From Cytospora piceicola (Eukaryota; Ascomycota; Sordariomycetes; Diaporthales; Cytosporaceae), in the NCBI GenBank assembly GCA_023375675.1, contig JALQBC010000006.1, positions 744,001 through 808,000 of the forward strand: DNA of 64,000 bases, in the 5' to 3' direction. Of the stretch, positions 23,595-34,950 are shown piece after piece. Position numbers and translations under genes: made by a program. Within the stretch, counting starts at the first letter, position 1, and each line of letters begins with the position of its first letter. Under the pieces are notes generated by a model. It had not been told where the DNA came from. It did no database searches and saw nothing but the letters and a program-made list of their open reading frames with translations.

Positions 23595-25311
23595 TGTTGT
23601 GTTGTTGTCGCGCGACGGGGCCGCGGGCGATTGGGTGGAAGGAAGCCGACGATGCAGCGGATTGTTTGCGCCCAAAACGTGGCGATCTGCAGTCGCGGGG
23701 GGCGGACGACAAGGGAGGGAATATGGTTGTTTGCTGCTGTTTGTCTGTGGTCTGTGGTCTGTGGCCTGCGTCTGTGGTCTCTGCTGTTTCTACTGCAAAG
23801 GTGAGGTGTCCGGATTGTCCACACACGATGTCCTGAGCCACCAGAAAGAAAGATGATGATGATGAATCGGTAAAGGACGAGAAGGGAAATGGATTGAAGC
23901 AGTCCAGTTTTCCAGGGCAATCTTTGGGTTCAGCCTCAATCAAGCTGATCGACAAGAGTCGCGCGGCTAGAACATGTGAAGCATAAGCGTCAGCATCAGC
24001 ATCGGCATCGGGCAGACGGGTGGGGTGGGAAACTGCAATGCGATGCAAGCGATGCAGGCAAGAAGCATGGGGGATGCACAGTGGGTAGGAGTTGGAAGGG
24101 ATACTATGTACCAGCGGGAGGAGTATTGGGATCCGTACAGTATCAATAACCATAGATTGTTCTTGTTTTCCCCTGGCGTACCATACTTCAGGTTAGCATA
24201 TATGTACTATGTATGGTACTGTGTCTGATCAGATGTCAGCAAACATTACCACATTACTGGGTAGGTAGACAGGTAGACAGTAGACTGGGAAAGGATGCCC
24301 AACTCCACTTTTATTTCTTTATTTACCTTGAATGTTTTGGTGGTACGTAGTACGTTAGTCTAGATCGAGTCGCGCATTGATTGTATTGTTGTTTTGTGTT
24401 TTGTTTGTTTTTGGTTTGCAAGGCGATGCAGGCAGCTGATCCAACTCATCAGATCCAGGTTTCGTACATACATATGTACGGAGTAGGTACCTAGGTACCT
24501 AGGTACGTAGGTATGTACGAGTAATAATCAAGGCTCCGTGGTGGGGGCCACGAGGGGTCATCAGGTGTTACTTACGTTACTTACTGTGTCTGTGTGTGTG
24601 GACAATAAAGGGAGGGGATCACGGAAACGTCATTGGCCCCACTTCCAACGTAAATATACATTTGTTGTTGGTCCAGCAACAAGTGTTTCATTTGATTTCC
24701 CGTCGGGCCTTGCATTCCCGGGTCATCGCTCGGGACACACTATAATAATGGGCCTAGGCTTACGGTTTTACGGTTCACTGGCGTCTTTGCGAACTCCCTA
24801 GCAGCCCCAGCAGCCCCAGCAGTTGCAGGGGACAGGGGGGTTTAGGGGCGGTTTTCAGGGGCACTGGGCCATCACCAACAATGCTCCTAGGGCTCTCCAA
24901 TGCTCCACCAGATACCAGGGATCACCTTCCAAGTTTCTAATTTTGGGCATCGATTTAGACAATCACAAGCCTCCAAAGTCCTCAATTTTCATTGTGATGG
25001 TGCATACGTACCTGATAATTGACACTTGTTGCCCCCCTTCGTATTCCTACACAGTACGCCTGTTTCTATTCTGGACATCTGGAGTAGGTACTTAAGTAGA
25101 CAACAGACCACCTGAAGAAGCGGATACAACAACCTCCGAACCCTCCTACCAAAGCATACCGAAGTGCTCTCAGGTGGTTCAAGTCGTACAACAGACCAGC
25201 TCGGGTTGATACCGTTCAAGATTAATTACCTACTGAAGTAGGTATATAGTATACTGAAATGTCCCCCTCACCCCCTGTATGACAAATGGGACTAGTACAT
25301 ACTAGCAACAC
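23595..25311. other. Intergenic, promoter of dbf2 and 3' side of the F-box gene
   Basis: No gene supported. It contains two overlapping TACCTAGGTA copies at 24,488-24,505, a CAGCCCCAG repeat near 24,801-24,820, and simple sequence. Confidence 0.55.
24484..24516. repeat. Tandem CCTAGGTA palindrome cluster
   Basis: Overlapping TACCTAGGTA units (24,488-24,497 and 24,496-24,505) followed by a degenerate third. Representative of the motif family discussed in the findings. Confidence 0.8.
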
Positions 25312-26525
25312 TCACCGCGTAAGATCGATCAGTGCCGACGCACCAGTGTAGTACTCAAACTCCTCCTCGGCGTAATCCGCCTTAAAGACCGTCTGCCAGC
25401 CCTGATTCCTCAGCGCCATCTTCTCCTCCCTCCTCCTCCCATCATCCCCACCACCACCCCCGTGCAGCAGCGTGTAGTCCTCCTCCCACATCTCGACCGC
25501 GCCCCGGGGGCTCTCGTCGAACCCCAGCCGGACCGCCGCCTCGGCCGAGCTGGGCTGGCCGTACCGCGCCATCCACGGCCCGCAGAAGCGGCACTGGCCG
25601 CGGCAGTCCCGGCACCGGTCCAGCAGCGTCAGCACCATGGGCGCGTCGGCGGCCGCCGCGTAGCGCGCCTGCAGCCGCTCGACCGTGTCCCTCTCGACGA
25701 TGGGCAGGTCGACGCGCCGCGGCGACCGCGGCGCCGAGCACGCCCCGCCCGCCCCCGTCATCAGGTGCCACCGCGTCGCGCACGCCAGGATCCCCCGGCA
25801 CGACGACGACTCCTCGAACTCGGCCGCCACCTCCTCCAGCAGGCCCTCGGCCATGGACGTCTGCACGTACGCCCACAGCAGGTGGTACAGGTCCCCCATC
25901 AGCACCCCCCGGAACTGCTTGGCCGTGTAGAACCGCAGCTCGTCGTACGGCTGCCCGCACGTCCTCTTCTGGAGCACCACCAGGTCCCGCGGCGGCTGCT
26001 GCACCAGCATCCGCCGCCACGAGGCCTCGGGCCGCCGCCAGGTGTCCGGCGTGGCGCAGCCGTCGAAGAGGCCGCACAGGTCGGCCTTGCCCTTGAAGCC
26101 GCTGCCGTTGATCCTGTCCTTGCGGCTGACGTGCTCGGGGACGGGGGAAAGGAAGTCCGTGAAGAAGGGGTTCAGCACGGCGGGGGTTTTCTGGGTGGTT
26201 TGGGTACCGTCAGTATCGGTAATAGTATACGTGTGATTAGACTCCAGCGTAGTATATATAGAAATAACTAGGAAAAACATCTTACACTGGGGCCGGTGGG
26301 CCCCCCTGAGCTGCAGCTCTTGGGCTGCCATGGCTTGAAGAAGAGGGCACGCTGCAGCTCCGGGTCCCTGTCGACGGCGTCCTTCCAGTACTTGCAGACG
26401 CGGGGAGCATTGAGGAGAAGGTCTTGGGGCCTCAGGAACAACAGGATCCTGCACAGAAGCTCTGGGGCTGCGAGCGTTGTGGAGCAGGACCGGGTGACCC
26501 GGGTCGAGGGTACATCAGTCGCCAT
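25312..26525 (-). CDS. F-box domain protein
   Basis: Two exons, 26,525-26,286 and 26,190-25,312, with a 95-bp intron (GTAAGA...CCAG), phase 0, give 372 aa. An F-box lies at about 18-62 (LAAPELLCRILLFLRPQDLLLNAPRVCKYWKDAVD), the Skp1-binding module of SCF ubiquitin ligases. The rest has no repeat type I recognise (no LRR or WD40). It contains a Cys cluster near 269-279, CRDCRGQCRFC (C-x2-C-x3-C-x2-C), that could bind zinc, and an acidic C-terminus. Family resemblance is to the many lineage-specific fungal F-box proteins, substrates unknown. The second exon is very GC-rich. Directly after the stop codon the DNA reads GTGAGT-like, so an alternative 3' splice form cannot be excluded. Confidence 0.8.
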
Positions 26526-27524
26526 GTACGCAAAAGCACGTGGTTGAAACGGGCGACGGCTCGGCGAGACGGGGAAGGGGATTGCTGAGCGCCAGGGGGA
26601 CAGAGTTTCGTTCAAGAAGGCGACGGACGAAGTGGACGATTACGCTGGTCAACTAAGATTGCTACAGCCAAAGGTCGTGCCAGTCGAGAAGTCTTTGACA
26701 GAACAATGACTCGAAAGGTGATCCAATGTAAATATAGGGAAGGACAACCGTTATTTGGCAGGCAGGCAAGGTAGGTCCCGAAGGGGGCAGCGTTACGGGG
26801 AGAGGAGCAGGCGACACAGAGACGATCATCTGTCGTGGCGGCTGCACGGTGCATAATCTATGTGGACAGAACCCGGCCGCCCGCGTCAAGATGCGTGTCC
26901 AAGACGAATTGGATAACGTTGCATGGAGGAGGAACCTCGCCTCGGCGTGGTTGAACCGGTGAGCAAGGGTGTGGGAGGTATGTGAAGGGGTGTCGCAGGT
27001 GATCGTGTACGTACATATATCTAATAACGCTGTATACTGTAAGTAAATTTGGAAAATGGCTGGCTGCCAGTGCCACCACCACTGTTACTCAAACACGACG
27101 ATGATGACGCTGTACAATGATCTACTACATGTCTACGAAATTAGGTTTGTAAGAGTAATAATAGAGAGAGAGACAGGAAGAAAGAATGAATGGTTAAATG
27201 AAAGAATGAAGGAAAGAAGGGTAGATACTTAAGTACATAGCGAGATACATGTGTGGGTGGAAATGGTGGATGATGGATGGATGAACGGATGAACGGCCGG
27301 ATTGTTTGTTCGCGTAAAGAGACACATCCAACATCCATCGGGATTTGCCGCTTAGTAAACCTCCAAGTTCATACACACAAACAACCTTGGAACCTTGGAA
27401 CCTTGGAAACCTTGGGACTTACATAGATATTACCTAGGTATCTACTTAAGTCCATACTGACACAGTCATGCTATTCCCGGCATCTCCACTCCCCCCAGGC
27501 ATTGTCTACCTCTCAGTCTCTCAG

Positions 27525-27562
<38 letters not shown>

Positions 27563-30265
27563 GCCGTGTGGGTTGCAGTAATTAACCAAAACACCTGCAG
27601 CTAAGGGTTGACTGCTTGAGCGCAGGGGCTTTCGTACGTCGTCACCCCACCTCCCCCCCTACGTCTCGGCATCTGCAAGACCTTCCAAGGGAAGCATCGC
27701 ACATTAGCGTGCCGGAACCAGCCAACTGATGCTGAGCATCGCCCGGCGGCCGGGAGCATCAAGGCGTCAGGCACGCCTACATACATGCACATGTACATAA
27801 TAAGCTGACGCGGAGGTGGAAGGATGCAGGTGCATTTTGGGGTTGGGCTGGGTTTTGGCTTGGTGTCACGCCGGGGACCGATCGTACTGCCGAAAAAGAT
27901 TGTTCGGTCACGTATCATAAAAGCCATCCCAACACCCTCAACTTGGTCACGGACTCGATCCTTTCACTTGTGAGCGGCCCGTCCAGGATGTCTCAGTTGT
28001 TTCTTCTGAAGGGGGGGGGGGAGACTGTGTGTGCTTCCCCGCACTTGAGAATGTTCTGCATCGTCGAGAGAGCCACGTTCAATCTTGATTGGGTGTTCGA
28101 TTCTTGCAGATCAGTCCATCCCATCGACAGTCGAGCGAGTCGGAAGGGTCCAGTCTGCCAGTCTGCGTCGTTCCAGCAGCCCTGTGATGATGGGGCTTTA
28201 TTGTGGCACATGCCTGACCTGCCTAGATATATAAGTAATATAATTTTAATTATATTGCCCGCCTGCTGCCTGCATGTGTTAAACCAGGTATGCGTGTATT
28301 GTGGAACCTTGAGTCGGGTTGAGTCGAGTCGGCCAGGTTCAGCGTATGTACGTACGCGCTTGCTTCCGTGTGGCATCCTCCTGCTCGGCTGTAGTTGACG
28401 TCCACAGACGTCGTTCGGGATGTATATGCAGTGCAATTTCAGGCCTGTCGAGGGGTGAACAGGTGAACTGGTGAACTGGTGAACTGGTGAGTACCACCTC
28501 GTAACGATGGGCCTCTCTCTGTTGGCGAATACAGTCTCGCATGCTATAAGCATCACCCGCAAAAAGGATATAACACACTTTGTTAATGTGAACGAACCTC
28601 TTGTGAACGTCCTGACCAGCCCTGGCCACTACGCCAGGATCTGGGAAGGAAAGCCCCTGCTGGATACTGCGCAAACTACTACTACTTCTTCAGGACGTCT
28701 TCTCCTCCAGCCCCTGTTCCCCATTTTGCCATCCTTCAAGCGGCGTTCCTTGGTCCGATGTTGACTACCTGCTACCCTCATACATACTCAAGTAAGTACA
28801 TACTTCATGATGGCCTGCAAGCATGATTCGAGGAAGCCGGTGCTCCAATCGCGATCCCGTAGATAAAGACGAGAACCACGGGCGTCCATCCAATGTTTTT
28901 CTCCCTTACCACCCCCCCTTTCGGATCAACACTATCCCATCCTTGCGCGGAGGCACGCCGAGTCCTCCTCGATCGATCAGCAAGGCATGCGGTGATGAGT
29001 CGAGGTTTGATGCGACACCGCCGTTCTGATAAGAAGCAAAAAGATAAAAAACACCGCATGTTTCCCAGCTGAGCAGGTAGCATCGGCAACTCCTACATAC
29101 TCCTACATATGCTGGCCGGCAGTTGTCTTCCGGTGGCCGCCCGCTGGCCTACAGGAGCGGCCATGGGGCAAGCACTTGTCACTTGGGGGCCCGCTTGCTT
29201 TGACAGCTTGAACCCGCATCCGACTACTGCGGGAGCACGCTTCCCTGTCATCACGAACTTTGCCGTCGCGGAGGCGTCACCGCATGGATGTAACAGTCTC
29301 GAACACTCCCGAACAGGCCTGCTAAGTCTGCAGGGTCGCCTGCTGACAGGGGACAGTAATTGAGCAAATCCCACGTGGCGCCCACGGAGGGTCTTAGACG
29401 AGCAAGAAGACATCGTCATTTTGATGACTTCTTCGCGAAAGAAAGTTGCCAATGGGCGTCCCCGGAGCGCAGTGTAGATCCCCACTAGCCCCGATGCCTT
29501 GGGAAGCTGAAACATGGACCGAAGGACAGACGAGTTCCCTCCGTTGCTGAAATTGACTACAGCCTCGCTGGAGCATGGCCAATAGGGGTGGTTACACGGC
29601 AGGTCGGCCCAACGGAGGACCAACCGCCCCCCCGTGACAGGAATCCTGGTTATGTTTCAACTCGCTGCGACTTTAACCTCAACAGGCATGCAGGTCGTGA
29701 GGCCTGATCACCAGTCGTTAGAAAAGCCAGTCTCACCAAAGACATGGTGATCAACCTACGACCAAGGGCTCGTCACACACACCTACCCCTGAAGCCCGAA
29801 TGAGAGAAGCAAGGCAGCAGGAAATGACTGCCGGCATGTCCAACACAGCAAATATGCCATTCCCTGGTCTCCATGTCACGCCAAGAGCGCTTCCTCCCGG
29901 GCCAGACCATCACGGCCTGGGCCAGCGCTGTGCAAAATCCTGGGCATGCAGCAAAAAGCGTGAACAGTTTGTTCGAGACCAGATAAATCGTTCGGATTCT
30001 CTAATCGTATTCGAGGACCTGGGATCAGACGTCCTCGGGCTCGCGACTGCGAAGGACCCCTACGCCCAGCTTCAGTAGGAACACAAGATGAAAACCCATC
30101 ATGCCAAAGAGTCCATGAGCAGTCGTAGCCGAATTCGCCGGTCGTGTATTTCAGTAGATTTTCATCCCTTCATTTCCCGGAGAAAGCCCGCCATCCTCTT
30201 CAGTCCTCTAGTCCTGTCGTTCCGATATATCCGTCACTTCATCCTAGATAGGCCAAGGGGCGCGC
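26526..30265. other. Intergenic, no supported gene
   Basis: About 3.7 kb. It contains the F-box promoter, AG/CT tracts (27,160-27,200 and 27,515-27,562), a TACCTAGGTA at 27,431, a 9-bp tandem repeat (GGTGAACTG, 28,454-28,490), and a poly-G run at 28,012-28,021. Several open frames exist (such as 27,943-28,398 and 29,800-30,078), but none shows a domain or coding-like composition. Confidence 0.5.
27515..27563. repeat. (CT)n microsatellite
   Basis: CTCAGTCTCTCAGTCTCTCTCTCTTTCTCTC-type dinucleotide tract, nearly pure at its 3' half. Confidence 0.9.
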
Positions 30266-30824
30266 TTAAGTGCCGGGGTTGGGGTTCATCTATCGTCGTG
30301 GTCAGCCTCCATATTCACGGTGTTATTCAGGTCATGTCAGTGGATGGACCACGATCTCCATAGGACCATGATCGCCTCCACGGCATGTCGTCCATCAAAC
30401 GCACCTTCCTCTTGCCACCGGTGAGCTGGACGTTCACGAAACGGCGGGTGTATGTGAGCCTCTTCTTGGCACGGCCCTTACTGCATGGGTTGTCAGCATT
30501 TGTCCAGACTTTTCTATCCAGCCGCGGTCGTGTTTTCCATCGAGTCGTCGTCGGCATCATCGGGTGGTCGGGGATCCATCATCAAACGTACGGGGTCTTC
30601 TTCTTCTCTGCCGTCAAACAACCGTCAGTATTTATTTCCCGATTACGAGTCCGTCCCGAGTTCGATTGTACGCACCTTGCTTCTCAACCTTGGGGGTCTG
30701 AGACTTGACCTTGCCAGCACGGGCGCTGTGAACAGTTTCGTTAGAAAATTTCGCTCCTTCCTCCCTTCTTGCAATATTCCATCAGAGGGGGTCGCCCTTA
30801 CAGAGATCCGTGAACCTTTCCCAT
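30266..30824 (-). CDS. RPS30: 40S ribosomal protein eS30
   Basis: Five exons: 30,824-30,802, 30,725-30,676, 30,607-30,592, 30,480-30,405 and 30,289-30,266, all with GT-AG introns, give 62 aa. The spliced protein opens MGKVHGSLARAGKVKSQTPK, continues through KGRAKKRLTYTRRFVN and ends KRKMNPNPGT. This is the full eS30 of the small ribosomal subunit. As in other fungi, it is not fused to a ubiquitin-like FUBI domain. Exon 3 is only 16 bp and the last exon only 24 bp (ATGAACCCC...TAA), so automatic gene callers could easily misannotate it. Splice phases agree at every junction, and the protein matches the family without gaps. It is divergent from the Wbp11-like gene, sharing a 364-bp promoter. 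Confidence 0.95.
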
Positions 30825-31188
30825 TTTCGATTATTGAGTGATTGACACTTGACGTTCGGTGGTGATGGTTTGTTGATGGAAGGGTCGGACGGTCGGGACG
30901 GTGTCGCGGTGCGAAGAGTCAAATCGTTGATGGTTTCTGTGGTGGGTTTGCCTCCCGCCACAGCGGGGGCACACCAAAACCCAGATTTTTCAGCCACACC
31001 AGCGGCTTTCCCAGTGCACGTGACTCATCTTTCGGTCTTTAGATAAGCAATTGATAAGAGGCTTGCCAGCCGCCACACTAGCGCGACTAGCTCTCCTTCA
31101 GAGCTCCATCTTCAGCTGCTTTGGTTGTTTAAAGATTCACTGTCGTTTCCTACATGACTTTGGTGCTGGCACTTTCTCTTCAGTAAAA
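30825..31188. promoter_or_regulatory. Shared divergent promoter of RPS30 and the Wbp11-like gene
   Basis: 364 bp between opposite start codons, with no coding sequence of its own. A pyrimidine-rich stretch precedes the plus-strand ATG at 31,189 (TTTCTCTTCAGTAAAA). It could be an in-UTR splice acceptor or a core promoter element. Confidence 0.6.
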
Positions 31189-32025
31189 ATGGCCAAGGAA
31201 AAGAACTATAACCCAGTGCAGGCCCAGCGCAAGGCTGACAAGGCGAAGGCTGTCAAGAAAGGCAAGGCAGATGTCACCGCAAAACGGAACGAGCGACTCG
31301 CAAAGCGCAACCCAATAAACATACAGAAGCAGATCGATGATCTCAAGGCCATAACAACGGGCGGGGGCAAGCTCAGCCATCACGAAGAGCAGGTCCTCGA
31401 GGGCCTAGAGAAGGAGCTCAAGGCCGTGCAGAAGGCTCGTGAGACGCTCGGCGACGCAGCGCCCCAGTTCCGGAGCAGCGGTCCAAGGCGGGACGGTGAC
31501 AACGACAGAGGAGCCCTGGGCAAGCGGAGGAGGGGCTTCGACGATGTCGAGTCGAGCAGCGACAGCGATGTGCCCGAGGACGTGAGAGACATCCCCATGC
31601 CGAGGGATACACCACCGCCGATCCCGAAGGAGGTCATGGACAAGTGGTGGGCTAAGAGGAGGGCGAAGAGGAATACGAATGCGAACATGGAGCCACTGGG
31701 CGGTGACAGGGAAACAGGCGGACGAGGAGAGAGGCACCAGTCAACACCAGTGCCGGTGGTCGAGACCAAGACAGTGTACGAGGCTAAGCCCATGGTTAGG
31801 GATCTAAGGAAAGAGGCGGCCGTGTTCGTTCCGAGTGTGGTCCGGCAGAAGCTGGACAAAACCCAGGGCAAGGGAGGGCTTATGGAGCCTGAAGAGGCGG
31901 ACAGGCTAGAAAGAGAGGGATATTTGAAGCCCTCGGGCGAGGCCCACGACAAAGAGATGGAGGTCGACTCTGCGCCTGCATCTCGGCAGGTCCTGATGGA
32001 GGAAGTTGAGGACGACGAGGACTGA
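31189..32025 (+). CDS. Wbp11 domain protein (WW-domain-binding protein 11 family, splicing-related)
   Basis: Single exon, 278 aa. The N-terminus (1-90) is the Wbp11 domain: MAKEKNYNPVQAQRKADKAK, then RNPINIQKQIDDLKAI, then KLSHHEEQVLEGLEKELKAV, a basic then coiled-coil helix. The middle is charged with SSSDSD and a PPPIP motif suited to WW-domain or polyproline binding. The tail is acidic (EEVEDDED). In animals WBP11/SIPP1 is a nuclear pre-mRNA splicing factor and PP1 regulator; the fungal members are shorter. The frame is open upstream to 31,051, but the family's N-terminus is exactly MAKEKNYNP, which fixes the start at 31,189. Confidence 0.9.
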   Translation: MAKEKNYNPVQAQRKADKAKAVKKGKADVTAKRNERLAKRNPINIQKQIDDLKAITTGGGKLSHHEEQVLEGLEKELKAVQKARETLGDAAPQFRSSGPRRDGDNDRGALGKRRRGFDDVESSSDSDVPEDVRDIPMPRDTPPPIPKEVMDKWWAKRRAKRNTNANMEPLGGDRETGGRGERHQSTPVPVVETKTVYEAKPMVRDLRKEAAVFVPSVVRQKLDKTQGKGGLMEPEEADRLEREGYLKPSGEAHDKEMEVDSAPASRQVLMEEVEDDED

Positions 32026-32855
32026 ACGCATTGGTATTTTGCACATGCATCTATTGTCTTACATTGCAAAAAGGGTGTTTAAGCCTGGCCGGGGTGGCAG
32101 CACAGAAATGAGGCAGCCGGTCACAGACCGCATCGGTCAAAGATATCATTGCCCGGCCAAGGACTACCTCAATGCACCTTCAACGGAGGCTATACACGAC
32201 TATGAATCATGTCGTGTTCGACATCTCTGTCGTGGGTCCAGCAGCAACAACTGCCACAGCAGACACAACAATACCGGTGGGACACCGATGCGGCTACTTT
32301 GCCTATGCCGAATTTCGCCCATTGTATCGGCTTGTTTCACGGCATATTCGTGTGGGATAGTGAAGGGTGGTCAGCAAGATAATATCGACTAGTCACCAAG
32401 GGAGGATAGGTCACCTGGTCACTTCGCAAGGATGAGATAGAGGACTTGCGCCAGGGTGGATGGCTTAGCGGAAGCAAGCCATACGACGTGCGCATCAAAG
32501 ATACCCAATACAATCATACCAAACGGCTTACAGGTCTGCCAAGGTTCAAGATGGTGTACTAATAGTACTGTCGAACGCATCCTTGCAGAGGGAGTTAATC
32601 CTTGAGGAAATCAATACCCATTTAGTACACAATGGGTCCGGACTAGACTGATCCAGGCCGGGTCATCACCAACAACCCCATCAAAGATACCACACCCGAG
32701 AACTGACCCACTCCGATGAACGGAACGTAACCGGCAATATCTCAAAAGTCGGTGATGTACGGATTGAACTCTGGCGTGGACAACCGTCTTATTTATTGAG
32801 GACGACTAAAGAGGTATCGCTGTGATTCTGGAGACTTGGAGCTGGGTGGTCGAAA
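32026..32855. other. Intergenic, promoter of the MFS gene
   Basis: No gene supported on either strand. It lies between two plus-strand genes and so holds the Wbp11 3' UTR and the transporter promoter. Confidence 0.55.
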
Positions 32856-34341
32856 ATGTCCGAAACCAAACGCCCACTGGATACCGGTATTGGAGAAAGT
32901 GAGCACCCCGATCCGGACTCGACAACACAAGAGAAGGAGCCGGCCGTCGACGCCTCGGTCGGCGACCACCCTCCGCCCCTGTTTGTCGTCCCGAGCAACC
33001 CCGGCCCGGACCCAGACCTAGAGAGGCACGCGACGGCCGCGACGGATGGGGGGGAGTCCTACCCGGAGGGCGGCCTGCAGGCATGGCTCGTCGTCCTCGG
33101 TTCGTGGCTGGCGCTGGTATCCTCGCTGGGCCTCATGAACACGCTGGCGACCTTCCAGACCTACCTGACGACGCACCAGCTCGCCGAGTACGACGACGGC
33201 ACCGTCGGCTGGATATTCTCCATATACACGTTCATGGTGTTCTTCCTGGGCTTGTATATTGGCCCGCTGTTTGACAAGCATGGCCCTAGGTGGCTCATCC
33301 TGACTGGCACGCTCTTCGTAAGCGCCAGCTTGATGCTTTTTAGCATCTCCACGGGTGAGAATACTACCGCCCCTAGCCGACCCCCGCGAGCCTAGCTTTG
33401 GCCCAATGATTCTATACTGACCAGACAACCCAGAACTATGGCACTTCATCCTGACCTTCGGCATCTTCTGCGGCACAGGCTGCTCCCTCCTCTTTACGCC
33501 CTCGTTCGCCGCCGTGGGCCACTGGTTCCAGGCCCGGCGCGGGCTGGCCATGGGCATCGCCTCCACGGGCGGCTCCATCGGCGGCGTCGTCTTCCCCCTC
33601 ATGCTGGAGTCCCTCTTCGCCCGCGTCGGCTGGGCCTGGGCCGTCCGCATCCTCGGCTTCCTCTGCCTGCTCCTCTGCGCGGCCGCCAACTTCCTCATCC
33701 GCGCCCGGCTCCCGCCCGCGCGCAACGCCAGCGCGAGGCCCGACTTCCGCATCTTCCGCGACCGGGCGTTCCTGCTGACGACCGCGGGCATCTTCCTGCT
33801 CGAGTTCGGGCTGTTCATCCCCGTGACCTACATCTCGTCGTACGCCCGGGCCCAGGGCTTCGGCCAGGCCTTCTCGTTCCAGATCCTGCCCGTCCTCAAC
33901 GCGGCGTCGGCCTTCGGCCGGGCCCTGCCCGGGTACTGGGGCGACAAGGTCGGGCCCTTCAACATCAACCTCGTCATGATCGTGTGCTCCATCGTCGCCA
34001 GCCTGGCCATCTGGCTGCCCGCCGGGAGGTATACCGCGGGGCTGGTGCTCTTCGCCGTGGCGTTTGGGTTCGCGAGTGGGAGTAACGTGAGTATAACGCC
34101 TGTCTGTGTGGGGAGGCTGTGCAAGACACAGCAGTATGGGAGGTATTATGCCACGTGCTATACGATTGTGAGCTTTGCTTGCTTGGTGGGTGTGCCCATT
34201 GGCGGGAATATTTTGACGTCGAATGGAGGCGAGTACTGGGGGGTTATCGTGTTCACGGGAATGGTGTACGTGGGGGCTCTGATTGCCATGTACCTTGCGA
34301 AGGTGTGCAAGGTTGGGTGGCGGCCGTGGATAATATTTTAG
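32856..34341 (+). CDS. MFS transporter, monocarboxylate-permease type
   Basis: Two exons, 32,856-33,354 and 33,425-34,341, with a 70-bp intron (GTGAGA...CCAG), phase 1, give 471 aa. A hydrophilic N-terminus (about 1-70) precedes EGGLQAWLVVLGSWLALVSS, the typical start of the first helix in fungal MCT-like proteins. Twelve membrane segments are expected. DKHGPRWLI lies between helices 2 and 3, and SLLFTPSFAAVGHWFQARRG with GIASTGGSIGGVVFPL belongs to the family's helix 4-5 region. Substrates of such proteins include carboxylates, riboflavin or secondary metabolites. It converges on the polyketide synthase 609 bp away, so export of its product or import of a precursor is a reasonable inference, not shown by sequence. 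Confidence 0.9.
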
Positions 34342-34950
34342 ATTGAGATAGACAACCGCTAGCAAGAATTTTGTAATACCTATCAACAGAAATTGAAGGA
34401 GAGACGAATTGTCCGCAGGGTTACTACCGCCGATACTAGATCAGGCTGTGTTTCAAGTTGGTATAGGAGACTTGGAAGACTCAGACCCAGAGGCTACTGA
34501 GCAAGACCATACATATATTGTCCATGGGATCCAGCAAGCTAAATGTCTTCCTCTGGTAAACACGATATGTATCACTTTTCAAGACCATAAGTATGTCCGG
34601 ATGCTGATACACACAGCATGCGTAAGCCTCACGCATATCCAAAGGTTTACCCGTTTCACTCATGTCCCCATCACAGAAAAGCATCCACAAGAGATGAGAA
34701 AGATTCCAAGGCACAACAAGTCACCGAAACGAAGAAGACATGCAAAACAGGTATGACCCGGGAAATCCATTGACAGAGCAACAAGGAACCACCGAGCTGC
34801 CACTCAAATGCGCCGAAAACCCCACCAAATTATCAAAGGCTGTATGCACCTGGGCACAACTCTACTACCGTAGCTCCTTGCGCAAAACCACACCTAGCTT
34901 TTGACGTACTGACTTGCTCGCTCACTTTTATGTTCCCTCCCTCTCCTCAC
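34342..34950. other. Intergenic between convergent MFS gene and polyketide synthase
   Basis: No gene. Holds both 3' UTRs and one CACCTGGGCA word at 34,847-34,856. Confidence 0.55.

Noticed and set aside
25462..26271. 269-aa plus-strand frame opposite the F-box gene
   Set aside because: GC-rich antisense shadow; the minus strand has the F-box and a consistent splice junction.
29093..29623. 176-aa minus-strand frame
   Set aside because: The frame opens at a TTG, not an ATG, and has no domain or partner exons.
32758..32775. tRNA-like B box on the minus strand (AGTTCAATCC)
   Set aside because: No matching A box or cloverleaf could be drawn around it. No tRNA was found anywhere in the window by eye.
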